Part shown: positions 56,415-64,000 of the stretch, in pieces | Layout: each line of letters starts with the position of its first letter | Numbering within the stretch: position 1 is the first letter of the stretch | Assembly (NCBI RefSeq): GCF_003967015.1 | Contig: NZ_AP017560.1 | Location: 4,338,048 to 4,402,047, forward strand | Reading direction: 5' to 3' | DNA from: Pseudanabaena sp. ABRG5-3 | Lineage (GTDB): Bacteria; Cyanobacteriota; Cyanobacteriia; Pseudanabaenales; Pseudanabaenaceae | Length of the DNA: 64,000 nt | Program-made: the position numbers and the translations under genes | The notes under the pieces: generated by a model | The model's database searches: none | What the model saw: only the letters and a program-made list of their open reading frames with translations | What the model was told of the DNA's origin: nothing

Positions 56415-57515
56415 ATGCTAAAACTCTTTAATTCATCTCAGACAAAGCTCGCGCAGGCAGTTACGTCTCTCAGTCGCTATGAAATTGGCGATCGCGAACA
56501 AGAGCATTTTCTTAATTTCCTCCAAAATCCTGATAGTCGATCGCTTTATCACACCAATCCACGCCTAGTTGCTGATCAATTACAGATCTCAGAGCGTGAC
56601 ACCTTGAAATTGTTAGTAGTTGCTCTGAAAGAAGGGATTATGACCCTAAATTGGGATATTCAATGTCCTATGTGTCAAGGTGTTGATTTTGCGGCAACAC
56701 AATTAGGCAAGTTGAGAACATTCCATATCTGTCCAGTCTGTCACCACAAGCATGAATCCGATGCCGATCATCAGGTAAGAGTCACATTTAGCATTGACGA
56801 AAGATTGCGATCGCTACCCAAGGAAGCCAACGATCCTGAGTTTCGGAAACAGATTGATGCCAAATATGGTGTAGTTTCAGGACATCGCCTCCTAACCTTA
56901 CAGATATTTCGCGAACTATTTCCCCGTGAAACTATCCCACCGAATGAGAGCTTACTAATTCGCCAAGTCACGATTTTATTTACGGATTTAGCTGGCTCGA
57001 CCGCTCTCTATAGTCAAAGGGGTGATTCCCAAGCCTATAGTTTAGTCCGTCAACATTTCAACCTTCTCTTTCAAATCGTTGATCAGCATAATGGAGCTGT
57101 GATCAAAACTATTGGGGATGCGATTATGGCAAGTTTTACCTCACCTGATGATGGGTTGAAAGCAGCGATCACGATGCAAGAAGCCATGCAGTATTTCAAT
57201 CAACAATTTGACTCAACAGATCCGCAACTCATTCTCAAAATTGGTATTCATGCGGGGGCTTGCATTAGCGTTAACCTCAATGAGCGCTCTGATTATTTCG
57301 GCACAACGGTAAATACCGCTGCCAGAGTGGAAGGACTCAGTCAAGGCAATGACATTGTATTTACTGAATCATTACTGAGTCACGCGCAGGCGATCGCTAA
57401 TGCAGGCAATTACTATTTCCAAAAGAGTTCGGTAAATTTAAAAGGATTAAGCGAACCTCTCACTGTCTTTCATATGAATATTTCTTCCATCGCGCATCCA
57501 TTGCCAAGCAACTAG
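56415..57515 (+). CDS. Class III adenylate cyclase with DUF5939-type zinc-ribbon N-terminus
   Basis: 366 residues. An N-terminal helical part and a zinc ribbon (CPMC 84-87, CPVC 106-109) precede the cyclase domain (~184-350). Metal-binding Asp191 in LFTDLAGST and Asp235 in KTIGDAIMASF, substrate Lys231, and N300/R304 in TVNTAARVE are all present. The second base-recognition position is Thr297 in FGTTVN instead of Asp; that Lys/Thr pair marks the class IIIb, bicarbonate-responsive cyclases. Makes cAMP, inferred. The GAF-LuxR gene lies 186 bases upstream on the same strand. Confidence 0.88.
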   Translation: MLKLFNSSQTKLAQAVTSLSRYEIGDREQEHFLNFLQNPDSRSLYHTNPRLVADQLQISERDTLKLLVVALKEGIMTLNWDIQCPMCQGVDFAATQLGKLRTFHICPVCHHKHESDADHQVRVTFSIDERLRSLPKEANDPEFRKQIDAKYGVVSGHRLLTLQIFRELFPRETIPPNESLLIRQVTILFTDLAGSTALYSQRGDSQAYSLVRQHFNLLFQIVDQHNGAVIKTIGDAIMASFTSPDDGLKAAITMQEAMQYFNQQFDSTDPQLILKIGIHAGACISVNLNERSDYFGTTVNTAARVEGLSQGNDIVFTESLLSHAQAIANAGNYYFQKSSVNLKGLSEPLTVFHMNISSIAHPLPSN

Positions 57516-57887
57516 ATTAATCAATAGTCCAATGATAAATAGAATCAACATCAGCATGATTTGATACCAGATAATTGGCTGCACCATCAGATCCGCAATC
57601 AAATGCGATAAATTCAGTAATGTGTATAGCGCTGTAAACCAGAAATGAATGGTGCGAAATCGTCTGGCATGGGTCATCACCGTGCCAACAATTGCCGCCA
57701 TTGGTAACGCAAAAAAGGCGAGCATTAACCACATCACTGGAGCGATCGCTTCCATATTTTGAGCCTGAGATACAACCACATTCAGCCCATGAAATAATGG
57801 CATCAATCCTAGCTGGGTATGGAAAAGTAAACCGAGCAGAAAAACGCTCCAGAGGGAGACAATTTTTTCTTGATAATTATGTGCCAT
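57447..57887 (-). CDS. Membrane protein with four helices, unknown function
   Basis: About 146 residues from ATG 57887, where a complete AGGAGGT lies 9 bases upstream; a longer frame to 57917 has no such site. Helices near 15-33, 50-70, 83-100 and 108-130, with several His (LFHTQLGL, RRFRTIHFW, LLNLSHLIADLM). Its 3' end overlaps the cyclase gene's 3' end by 69 bases on the opposite strand. No family recognised. Confidence 0.7.
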   Translation of the reverse strand: MAHNYQEKIVSLWSVFLLGLLFHTQLGLMPLFHGLNVVVSQAQNMEAIAPVMWLMLAFFALPMAAIVGTVMTHARRFRTIHFWFTALYTLLNLSHLIADLMVQPIIWYQIMLMLILFIIGLLINLVAWQWMRDGRNIHMKDSERFA

Positions 57888-57896
57888 AAGATTCTT

Positions 57897-57903
57897 ACCT
57901 CCT
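57897..57903 (-). promoter_or_regulatory. Strong ribosome-binding site fixing the membrane-protein start
   Basis: AGGAGGT on the minus strand, 9 bases before ATG 57887. Near-perfect anti-SD complement, unusual among the weak sites of this window. Confidence 0.75.
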
Positions 57904-58088
57904 AAGCTCAAAATCAATTCTAGTAAAAGTTTTGAGTTTTCATTTTGTCGTAGGCAAAATGAAAACTGCTATATCTACGAAAAAACGAACAATGCAAATC
58001 TCTACTAAAGTTGATTCGTGATTTTTTGCAGGAGCATTGTAGAAATATATCTATCTCAATTGTAAGCTATTTGACTTGCAGTCTGATC

Positions 58089-58107
58089 GGCGGCGCTCCG
58101 CGCCGCC
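58089..58107. repeat. Hairpin with GGCGGCGC core next to adhE
   Basis: GGCGGCGC-TCC-GCGCCGCC followed by TTTTAT, 8 bases beyond the adhE stop. The T-run follows in the plus direction only. It has the bare core without long outer arms. Confidence 0.75.
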
Positions 58108-58115
58108 TTTTATCT

Positions 58116-60707
58116 CTAGCCGTAATATGCCTGTACCATCAATTGCTTGAGATCAGCAATCAAGGGATAACGAGGATTTGCCCCTGTGCATTGATCATCA
58201 AAAGCTCGGTCTGCCATGTCTTCGACATGGGACATAAAGAACTCTTCACCGATACCTTGCTCAATCAAAGTATCTTTAATCGTGGCAGGAATTTCCACTT
58301 GCCGCTTGAGATCTTCCACTGCTGCGATCAGATTTACCACTTTTTCCTCTTCCGTCTCACCACCTAAATTGAGATAGTCGGCAATCCTTGCATAGCGCCA
58401 CTTGCTATTAGGATATTTATTCTGCGAGAAAATCGCTTGCTTGAAGGGTACATCGGTCGCATTGTAGCGAATCACATGGGAAATCATCAGGGCATTGGCT
58501 AAACCGTGGGGAATATGGCAAGTACCGCCCAACTGGTGCGCGATCGAGTGACATACCCCTAAGAAGGCGTTAGCAAAGGCAAGTCCTGCGATCGTGGCGG
58601 CATAATGCACTTTTTCCCGTGCCTTGGGATCGTTAGCGCCATTGTGATAAGCACTTGGCAAATATTTGAACAATAAGCGAATTGCTTCAAGGGCTAAGCC
58701 ATTGGTATATTCCGAAGCGAGGACGGATACATAGGCTTCAAGGGCATGGGTGAGCGCATCAATACCACCATAGGCGGTAAGGCGTTTAGGAATATTCAGA
58801 GTCAGGGAGGGATCGACGATCGCCATATTCGGTGTCAGCGCATAGTCTGCGAGAGGATACTTGATCCCCGTTTTCTCATCGGTGACAACGGCAAAGGGAG
58901 TTACTTCTGAACCTGTTCCCGATGTGGTGGGAATGGAGACCATAATTGCTTTTACGCCCAAGGGTGGCAATTCATAAACGCGCTTGCGAATGTCCATGAA
59001 GCGCATGGCTAAACCTTCAAACTCAATCTCTGGATGTTCGTACATCAACCACATCACCTTGGCAGCATCCATCGGCGAACCTCCACCAAAGGCAATAATC
59101 ACATCGGGATTGAAGCTCTTGCAAATAGCTAGACCCTTATTGACGGTGGCTAGAGAAGGATCGGGTTCGACATCGTAGAAGGTATAGTGGGCGATGCCAA
59201 TTTCTTCTAAACTGTCGGTCACTTCTTTGGTTAAGCCCAATTCAAACAAAGGGCGATCGGTGACAATGAGAGCGCGTTTGCGATCCTTGAGATCGCGCAG
59301 AGCCACAGGCAAGCAACCAGATTTGAAATAAATTTTTGGCGGAATGCGGAACCAGAGCATATTCTCACGACGCTCGGCGGCAGTTTTGACATTGAGTAAA
59401 TGATGGGGGGTGACGTTTGCCGAAACCGAGTTACCGCCCCAACTACCGCAACCAAGAGTCAGCGAAGGATCGAGGCGGAAGTTGTAGAGATCACCGATCG
59501 CACCTTGAGATGATGGCGTATTAATCAATACCCGCGAAGTTTCTAACTTATGCTCGAAATAGCGAATATGCTCTTGGTTATTGGGAGCCGTGTACAGCAC
59601 CGAAGTATGTCCATGTCCACCAAATAGAACCAATGCTTCCGCCTTATCCACGGCATCATGGAAGTCCTTAGCACGGTACATGGCAAGGATTGGCGATAGC
59701 TTCTCATAGGCAAAGGGTTCATCTTTATTAATTGCCTCGACTTCCCCAATTAAAACCCTTGTATTGTCAGGGATTTCAAATCCTGCGATTTGGGCGATCG
59801 CCGCAACCGACTGACCAACGATCGCCGCATTCAGACGACCTTCAGTAAGAATGACCTGACGGACTTGATCCCGTTCTTGCTCATTGAGGAAATAAGCACC
59901 ACGCTTGATAAATTCTTCTCGAACTGCGTCATAAATAGCATCGACGACAACAACCGACTGTTCCGAAGCGCAAATCGTACCATTGTCAAAGGTTTTACTA
60001 ATAATGATCGAACTAACTGCCATTTGAATATGGGCGGTTTCATCAATAATGGCAGGCGTATTACCTGCACCCACACCAATAGAAGGATGCCCCGAAGAAT
60101 AGGCTGCTTTGACCATGCCAGGCCCACCCGTCGCCAAAATCAGCTTGATGTCATGGTGCTGCATTAATGACTGCGACAATGGCACGGTCGGTTCATCAAT
60201 CCAACCAATAATATCGGGAGGTGCGCCCGCCGCGATCGCTGCCTCAAGGACAATTTTTGCCGCCGCGATCGTGCATTCCTTGGCATGGGGATGGGGCGAG
60301 AAGATGATCCCATTACGGGTTTTCAGCGCAATCAAGGACTTGAAAATTGTGGTCGAGGTGGGATTGGTGACAGGGACGATCCCCGCTAAAATCCCCACGG
60401 GTTCGGCGATGCGTTCATAACCAAAATGCTTGTCCGACTCGATAACACCGCAGGTTTTATCATTCTTATACTTGTTGTAAATCATTTCCGAAGCAAAGTG
60501 ATTCTTAATCGCCTTGTCTTCAATGACACCCATACCCGATTCCTTCACTGCTGCCTTAGCAAGGGGAATCCGCGCCGCATTTGCTGCGAGAGCCGCCTGT
60601 TTAAAAATGCGATCAATCTGTTCCTGCGTAAAATTAGCAAATTCCGCTTGGGCAATCTTTACCCTCTGAATCAACAGTTCTAATTCTTCAACATTCGTAA
60701 CTTTCAT
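58116..60707 (-). CDS. adhE: Bifunctional acetaldehyde-CoA / alcohol dehydrogenase
   Basis: 863 residues, full length. N-terminal aldehyde dehydrogenase ~1-440 with catalytic Cys in FDNGTICASEQSVVV; a linker; C-terminal iron alcohol dehydrogenase ~450-863 with FGGGSPMDAAKVMW, ATTSGTGSEVTPFAV-like NAD motif (SIPTTSGTGSEVTPFA), and metal His in HALEAYVS, CHSIAHQLGGTCHIPHGLANA. Turns acetyl-CoA into ethanol and reoxidises two NADH. Follows pflA on the same strand. Confidence 0.97.
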   Translation of the reverse strand: MKVTNVEELELLIQRVKIAQAEFANFTQEQIDRIFKQAALAANAARIPLAKAAVKESGMGVIEDKAIKNHFASEMIYNKYKNDKTCGVIESDKHFGYERIAEPVGILAGIVPVTNPTSTTIFKSLIALKTRNGIIFSPHPHAKECTIAAAKIVLEAAIAAGAPPDIIGWIDEPTVPLSQSLMQHHDIKLILATGGPGMVKAAYSSGHPSIGVGAGNTPAIIDETAHIQMAVSSIIISKTFDNGTICASEQSVVVVDAIYDAVREEFIKRGAYFLNEQERDQVRQVILTEGRLNAAIVGQSVAAIAQIAGFEIPDNTRVLIGEVEAINKDEPFAYEKLSPILAMYRAKDFHDAVDKAEALVLFGGHGHTSVLYTAPNNQEHIRYFEHKLETSRVLINTPSSQGAIGDLYNFRLDPSLTLGCGSWGGNSVSANVTPHHLLNVKTAAERRENMLWFRIPPKIYFKSGCLPVALRDLKDRKRALIVTDRPLFELGLTKEVTDSLEEIGIAHYTFYDVEPDPSLATVNKGLAICKSFNPDVIIAFGGGSPMDAAKVMWLMYEHPEIEFEGLAMRFMDIRKRVYELPPLGVKAIMVSIPTTSGTGSEVTPFAVVTDEKTGIKYPLADYALTPNMAIVDPSLTLNIPKRLTAYGGIDALTHALEAYVSVLASEYTNGLALEAIRLLFKYLPSAYHNGANDPKAREKVHYAATIAGLAFANAFLGVCHSIAHQLGGTCHIPHGLANALMISHVIRYNATDVPFKQAIFSQNKYPNSKWRYARIADYLNLGGETEEEKVVNLIAAVEDLKRQVEIPATIKDTLIEQGIGEEFFMSHVEDMADRAFDDQCTGANPRYPLIADLKQLMVQAYYG

Positions 60708-60735
60708 CTGTGAATACTCCTCAATTCAAATTATG

Positions 60736-60787
60736 AATTACGAATTACAAATTACGAATGTTAATTCGTAATTTGTAATTCGTAATT
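60736..60787. repeat. Perfect 24-base-arm hairpin between pflA and adhE
   Basis: Both arms consist of AATTACG/AATTACA-like heptamers repeated in tandem, loop GTTA. The composition resembles short tandemly repeated repetitive sequences of cyanobacteria. It overlaps neither gene and could reduce read-through from pflA to adhE. Confidence 0.8.
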
Positions 60788-60788
60788 G

Positions 60789-61529
60789 TTAAATCCCTAC
60801 CGCCCCAAGGGCATTGATCCCGCGATCGCGGAATATATCAACCGTTTGCTGCACTAGTTCGGGTGGTGCTGGTGGCGTGTCTTTGAGGGAATAGGGCAAG
60901 CCTAGTTGCTCCCATTTGTATTCCCCCATTTTGTGGAATGGTAAAACTTCCAATCGTTCGATATTGGTTAAGGTAGCGATAAAATCGGCAAGTTGATTAA
61001 CATTAGCAATGTTATCGGTGAGATGTGGTACTAAAACGAACCGAATCCAGACAGGTTTCTTGATCTCGCTGAGATATCTTGCCATTGCTAGGGTTGGCTC
61101 GATGGAAACACTGGTAACTTTGTAATAGAGTTCGGGAATATAGGATTTAATATCCAGCAATACCAAGTCGGTTTCGGCGAGAACGGGTTGCGCCACTTCC
61201 AAGGCACAATAGCCCGATGTATCAAGGGCTGTGTGTAAGCCCAGTTCATGACAACGCTTAAAGATTTCTCTAGTAAACTCTGGCTGCATCAGGGGTTCGC
61301 CACCACTGACGGTTACACCACCTTTGCGAATAAAAGATTTACATTTTTTGATCTCATCAATCAGATAGTCAACGGTAACTTCTTTCCCATCATGGGCATT
61401 GCGACAGTCTGGGTTATGACAATAGAGGCAACGGAGGGGACAGCCCTGTGTAAACACAATAAATCTGATCCCCGGCCCGTCTACCGTACCAAAAGTTTCG
61501 ATCGAATGAATGCGTCCAATTCCAGACAT
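60789..61529 (-). CDS. pflA: Pyruvate formate-lyase activating enzyme
   Basis: 246 residues. Radical SAM enzyme: FTQGCPLRCLYCHNPD gives the CxxxCxxC 4Fe-4S motif, VTVSGGEPLMQPEF binds SAM, and EVLPFHKMGEYKWEQLG is typical of PflA. It makes the glycyl radical on PflB under anoxia. Lies 53 bases after pflB with a hairpin in between. Confidence 0.95.
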   Translation of the reverse strand: MSGIGRIHSIETFGTVDGPGIRFIVFTQGCPLRCLYCHNPDCRNAHDGKEVTVDYLIDEIKKCKSFIRKGGVTVSGGEPLMQPEFTREIFKRCHELGLHTALDTSGYCALEVAQPVLAETDLVLLDIKSYIPELYYKVTSVSIEPTLAMARYLSEIKKPVWIRFVLVPHLTDNIANVNQLADFIATLTNIERLEVLPFHKMGEYKWEQLGLPYSLKDTPPAPPELVQQTVDIFRDRGINALGAVGI

Positions 61530-61545
61530 AGAATCTCCTATTTAT

Positions 61546-61581
61546 TTTAAAAAAGTGCCGCTTACGGCACTTTTTTAAAAA
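61546..61581 (-). terminator. Terminator-like hairpin between pflB and pflA
   Basis: Perfect 16-base arms TTTTAAAAAAGTGCCG around four bases, T-rich on both strands. On the minus strand it follows the pflB stop at once. It may lower pflA relative to pflB, which fits the low amount of activase needed. Confidence 0.85.
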
Positions 61582-63810
61582 CTATACTCGTTCATGGAAT
61601 GTGCGTTTAATCACATCCAGTTGCTGCTCGCGGGTGAGTTTGATGAAGTTCACGGCATAGCCCGAAACTCGGATTGTCAACTGTGGATAGTTTTCAGGAT
61701 GTTCCATCGCATCCAGTAAAGTATTGCGATCGAGGGCATTCACATTAATGTGATGCCCGCCATCGTGGAAATAGCCATCAAGCAAACCAACGAGGTTATT
61801 CGTGCGATCGCTTTCCTGTCTACCCAAAGCACTTGGCATAATCGAGAAGGTATTCGAGATACCATCCTGACAATCGCTGTAGGGCAGCTTGGCAACCGAT
61901 GAGAGCGAGGCGATCGCACCGCAACAGTCGCGTCCATGCATAGGATTTGCTCCAGGGGCAAAGGGTTCACCAGCCCTCCGTCCATCGGGGGTGTTACCTG
62001 TTTTCTTGCCATAGACCACGTTGGAAGTAATCGTAAGTACCGATTGCGTCGGTACAGCATGGCGATAGGCAGGATGTTTGCGGATCTCATTCATGAACCT
62101 TGCGACGAGGTCAACAGCGATATTATCGACGCGATCGTCGTTATTACCATACTTAGGATATTCGCCTTCGGTTTCATAATCTACCGCCAAGCCTTGCTCG
62201 TTGCGAATCACCTTCACCTTGGCATATTTAATCGCCGAGAGCGAGTCAGTAACTACGGATAAACCCGCAATACCACAAGCCATAGTTCGATAGACATCGC
62301 GATCGTGTAATGCCATTTCAATGCGCTCGTAGCAATACTTATCGTGCATGTAGTGAATGACATTCAACGTATTGATATATGCCTTCGCCAGCCATGCCAT
62401 CATTTGCTGCAAGCGATCGTTAACTTCTTGATAATCCAGATATTCACTGGTAATTGGTGCAAAGTTAGGCGCAACTTGATCCCCAGACTTCTCATCCTTA
62501 CCACCATTGATCGCATAGAGCAGCGTCTTGGCAAGGTTGACCCTCGCACCGAAGAACTGCATCTGTTTACCAATTCGCATCACTGATACACAACAGGCGA
62601 TCGCATAGTCATCGCCATAGGTGGGACGCATCAGGTCGTCATTTTCGTACTGAATGGAACTGGTATCGCTGGATACCTTCGCGCAGAACTGTTTGAAGTT
62701 TTCGGGTAAATGTTCTGACCATAAAACCGTCAAGTTAGGTTCTGGAGCTGCTCCCAGATTGACCAATGTATGCAGGAATCGGAAACTGTTTTTGGTAACT
62801 AAAGTGCGACCATCGGCACTCATACCACCGATCGCTTCTGTCACCCATGTGGGATCGCCTGAGAACAAATCATTGTAGTCAGGGGTACGCAAAAAACGCA
62901 CCATGCGTAACTTCATCACAAAATGATCGATTAACTCTTGCAATTCTGTTTCGGAAATCTGACCATTTTGCAAATCACGCTCAAAATAGATGTCTAGAAA
63001 CGTCGAAACACGACCGAGGGACATGGCAGCCCCATTTTGTTCCTTGACTGCCCCTAGGTAGCCAAAATACAGCCATTGCACAGCTTCTTTGGCGGTCATG
63101 GCAGGACGACCAATATCAAAGCCGTACTTCGCCGCCATTTCCTTGAGTTCAAACAGTGCCCGAATTTGTTCCGATAGCTCTTCCCGCAGACGAATAGTTT
63201 CTTCGTCCATCACATCAACGTCAAGGGAATCCTTTTGGGTCTTCTTGTCATCGATGAGGCGATCGACTCCATAGAGCGCTACCCGACGATAATCGCCAAT
63301 AATCCGTCCCCGTCCATAGGCATCGGGCAAGCCTGTAATGATCCCCGATTTCCTTGCCTTCCGCATTTCCGTGGTATAGGCATCAAATACGCCATCATTA
63401 TGGGTTTTGCGATATTTAGTAAAAACTTCTTCTGTAGCGGGATCGAGTTGATAGCCATAGGCTTCTAGCCCCGCTTTCACGACGCGGATACCGCCATAGG
63501 GCATGATGGCGCGTTTGAGGGGCTTATCTGTCTGTAAGCCAACAATTTGTTCTAGTTCACGATTAATATATCCTGCATCATGGGCTGTGATCCCAGCAGG
63601 AACCTTCGTATCAACATCCAAAATTCCCTTTTGGTGTTCTAGTTTCATCAGTTCTAGTACTTCACTCCAAAGCTGCTGGGTTCTAGTGGTCGGTGCAACC
63701 AGAAACTCAGCAGTTCCTTCGTAGGGTGTGTAATTCTTTTGGATAAAATCTCTAACGTTAATCTCTTTTGTCCAACTGCCTTCTGTAAAGCCCTGCCATT
63801 CTACATACAT
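61582..63810 (-). CDS. pflB: Pyruvate formate-lyase (formate C-acetyltransferase)
   Basis: About 742 residues. Catalytic Cys-Cys in [12 protein letters not shown] and the glycyl radical site RVSGYAVNF near the C-terminus are present. Splits pyruvate plus CoA into acetyl-CoA and formate without making NADH. Start: GGAGGT lies 8 bases before the ATG at 63810; an upstream TTG at 63825 would put it inside the ORF. First gene of pflB-pflA-adhE. Confidence 0.97.
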   Translation of the reverse strand: MYVEWQGFTEGSWTKEINVRDFIQKNYTPYEGTAEFLVAPTTRTQQLWSEVLELMKLEHQKGILDVDTKVPAGITAHDAGYINRELEQIVGLQTDKPLKRAIMPYGGIRVVKAGLEAYGYQLDPATEEVFTKYRKTHNDGVFDAYTTEMRKARKSGIITGLPDAYGRGRIIGDYRRVALYGVDRLIDDKKTQKDSLDVDVMDEETIRLREELSEQIRALFELKEMAAKYGFDIGRPAMTAKEAVQWLYFGYLGAVKEQNGAAMSLGRVSTFLDIYFERDLQNGQISETELQELIDHFVMKLRMVRFLRTPDYNDLFSGDPTWVTEAIGGMSADGRTLVTKNSFRFLHTLVNLGAAPEPNLTVLWSEHLPENFKQFCAKVSSDTSSIQYENDDLMRPTYGDDYAIACCVSVMRIGKQMQFFGARVNLAKTLLYAINGGKDEKSGDQVAPNFAPITSEYLDYQEVNDRLQQMMAWLAKAYINTLNVIHYMHDKYCYERIEMALHDRDVYRTMACGIAGLSVVTDSLSAIKYAKVKVIRNEQGLAVDYETEGEYPKYGNNDDRVDNIAVDLVARFMNEIRKHPAYRHAVPTQSVLTITSNVVYGKKTGNTPDGRRAGEPFAPGANPMHGRDCCGAIASLSSVAKLPYSDCQDGISNTFSIMPSALGRQESDRTNNLVGLLDGYFHDGGHHINVNALDRNTLLDAMEHPENYPQLTIRVSGYAVNFIKLTREQQLDVIKRTFHERV

Positions 63811-63833
63811 TGCTTTAACCTCCAATGTTGTGT

Positions 63834-63863
63834 CTGAAAGATAAAAGTGTCTTTATCTTTCAG
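63834..63863 (-). promoter_or_regulatory. Leader hairpin upstream of pflB
   Basis: Arms CTGAAAGATAAA and TTTATCTTTCAG with a 6-base loop, 24 bases before the pflB start. In the transcript it would sit just ahead of the ribosome-binding site. No FNR-like site (TTGAT-N4-ATCAA) is seen in the 190 bases to the window end. Confidence 0.55.
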
Positions 63864-64000
63864 TTCTATTATAGGTTTATCCATTAATCTCTTAAGGGAA
63901 TAGCAGCAATCTTATTACAAAAGTTAACCCGCAAAATCTAATCCTATCAGGGGATGTAAACTCGAAAAAGGCTATTTTAGCAAGCTTTTCTCTATGCTTA

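Noticed and set aside
58011-58367. Open frame of 118 codons on the plus strand over the 3' end of adhE
   Set aside because: It lies mostly opposite the strongly conserved end of adhE, resembles no family, and crosses the hairpin at 58089; it is a shadow frame.
63864-64000. FNR/Dnr-type anaerobic site before pflB
   Set aside because: No TTGAT-N4-ATCAA-like palindrome was found up to the window edge; a regulator site may lie further upstream.

Overview
The window reads as cyanobacterial chromosome. It has very many copies of the octamer GCGATCGC (HIP1). It carries CP47 with psbT, the aerobic Mg-protoporphyrin cyclase acsF with its partner ycf54, ycf39, a Rubisco activase, D-glycerate 3-kinase, PII and several protein families confined to cyanobacteria. 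A pflB-pflA-adhE fermentation block and long intergenic hairpins would suit a Pseudanabaena-like filamentous strain, but the genus is inference. No rRNA, tRNA or CRISPR array was seen.

Layout. 0-4 kb: end of a HAD hydrolase, ycf54, and an overlapping PP2C phosphatase / kinase-pentapeptide pair. 4-10 kb: GNAT, grpE, dnaK, accD and a short nagA. 9.8-15 kb is an AT-rich accessory strip with a Uma2 protein, a small cyanobacterial protein, tandem 18-bp repeats before a PD-(D/E)XK protein, an IS4-type element, an HNH pair and a BrnT-type toxin pair. 15-21 kb: a Ycf23-like protein, gap1, lnt and a DUF389 membrane protein. 21-23 kb: an SMC-like ATPase plus a TOPRIM-like DUF3226 protein and a two-helix membrane protein, a defence-like set. 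23-34.5 kb: metH, ycf39, a thylakoid protein, a CNT nucleoside transporter, rpsT, a CrhR-like RNA helicase and an MFS transporter. 34.5-44.6 kb: acsF, a biuret-hydrolase-like operon with an ABC ATPase and a cupin, rca, a small hydrolase, psbB-psbT and glyK. 44.8-48.4 kb: a repetitive lipoprotein, a second IS copy in opposite orientation, and a cytochrome b / molybdopterin oxidoreductase pair. 48.4-57.9 kb: glnB with a perfect NtcA site, a PacL-type Ca2+ ATPase, a degenerate-P-loop ATPase coupled to mutL, a GAF-LuxR regulator, a class III cyclase with the Thr signature of the bicarbonate-responsive group, and a membrane protein. 58-64 kb: adhE, pflA and pflB on the minus strand.

The genes link physiologically: Ycf54 and AcsF act in the same chlorophyll step; Ycf39, CP47 and PsbT belong to photosystem II; Rca and GlyK serve carbon fixation and photorespiration; Gap1, PflB, PflA and AdhE form a dark fermentation route; PII, the NtcA site and the biuret-type hydrolases point to nitrogen scavenging.

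The most unusual signal is non-coding. More than a dozen long, nearly perfect hairpins sit between genes. Many share a core of the type GGCGGCGC-N3-GCGCCGCC but have unrelated, perfectly paired outer arms. Several are enclosed in an outer pair of conserved inverted repeats, like small non-autonomous mobile elements with exchangeable centres.
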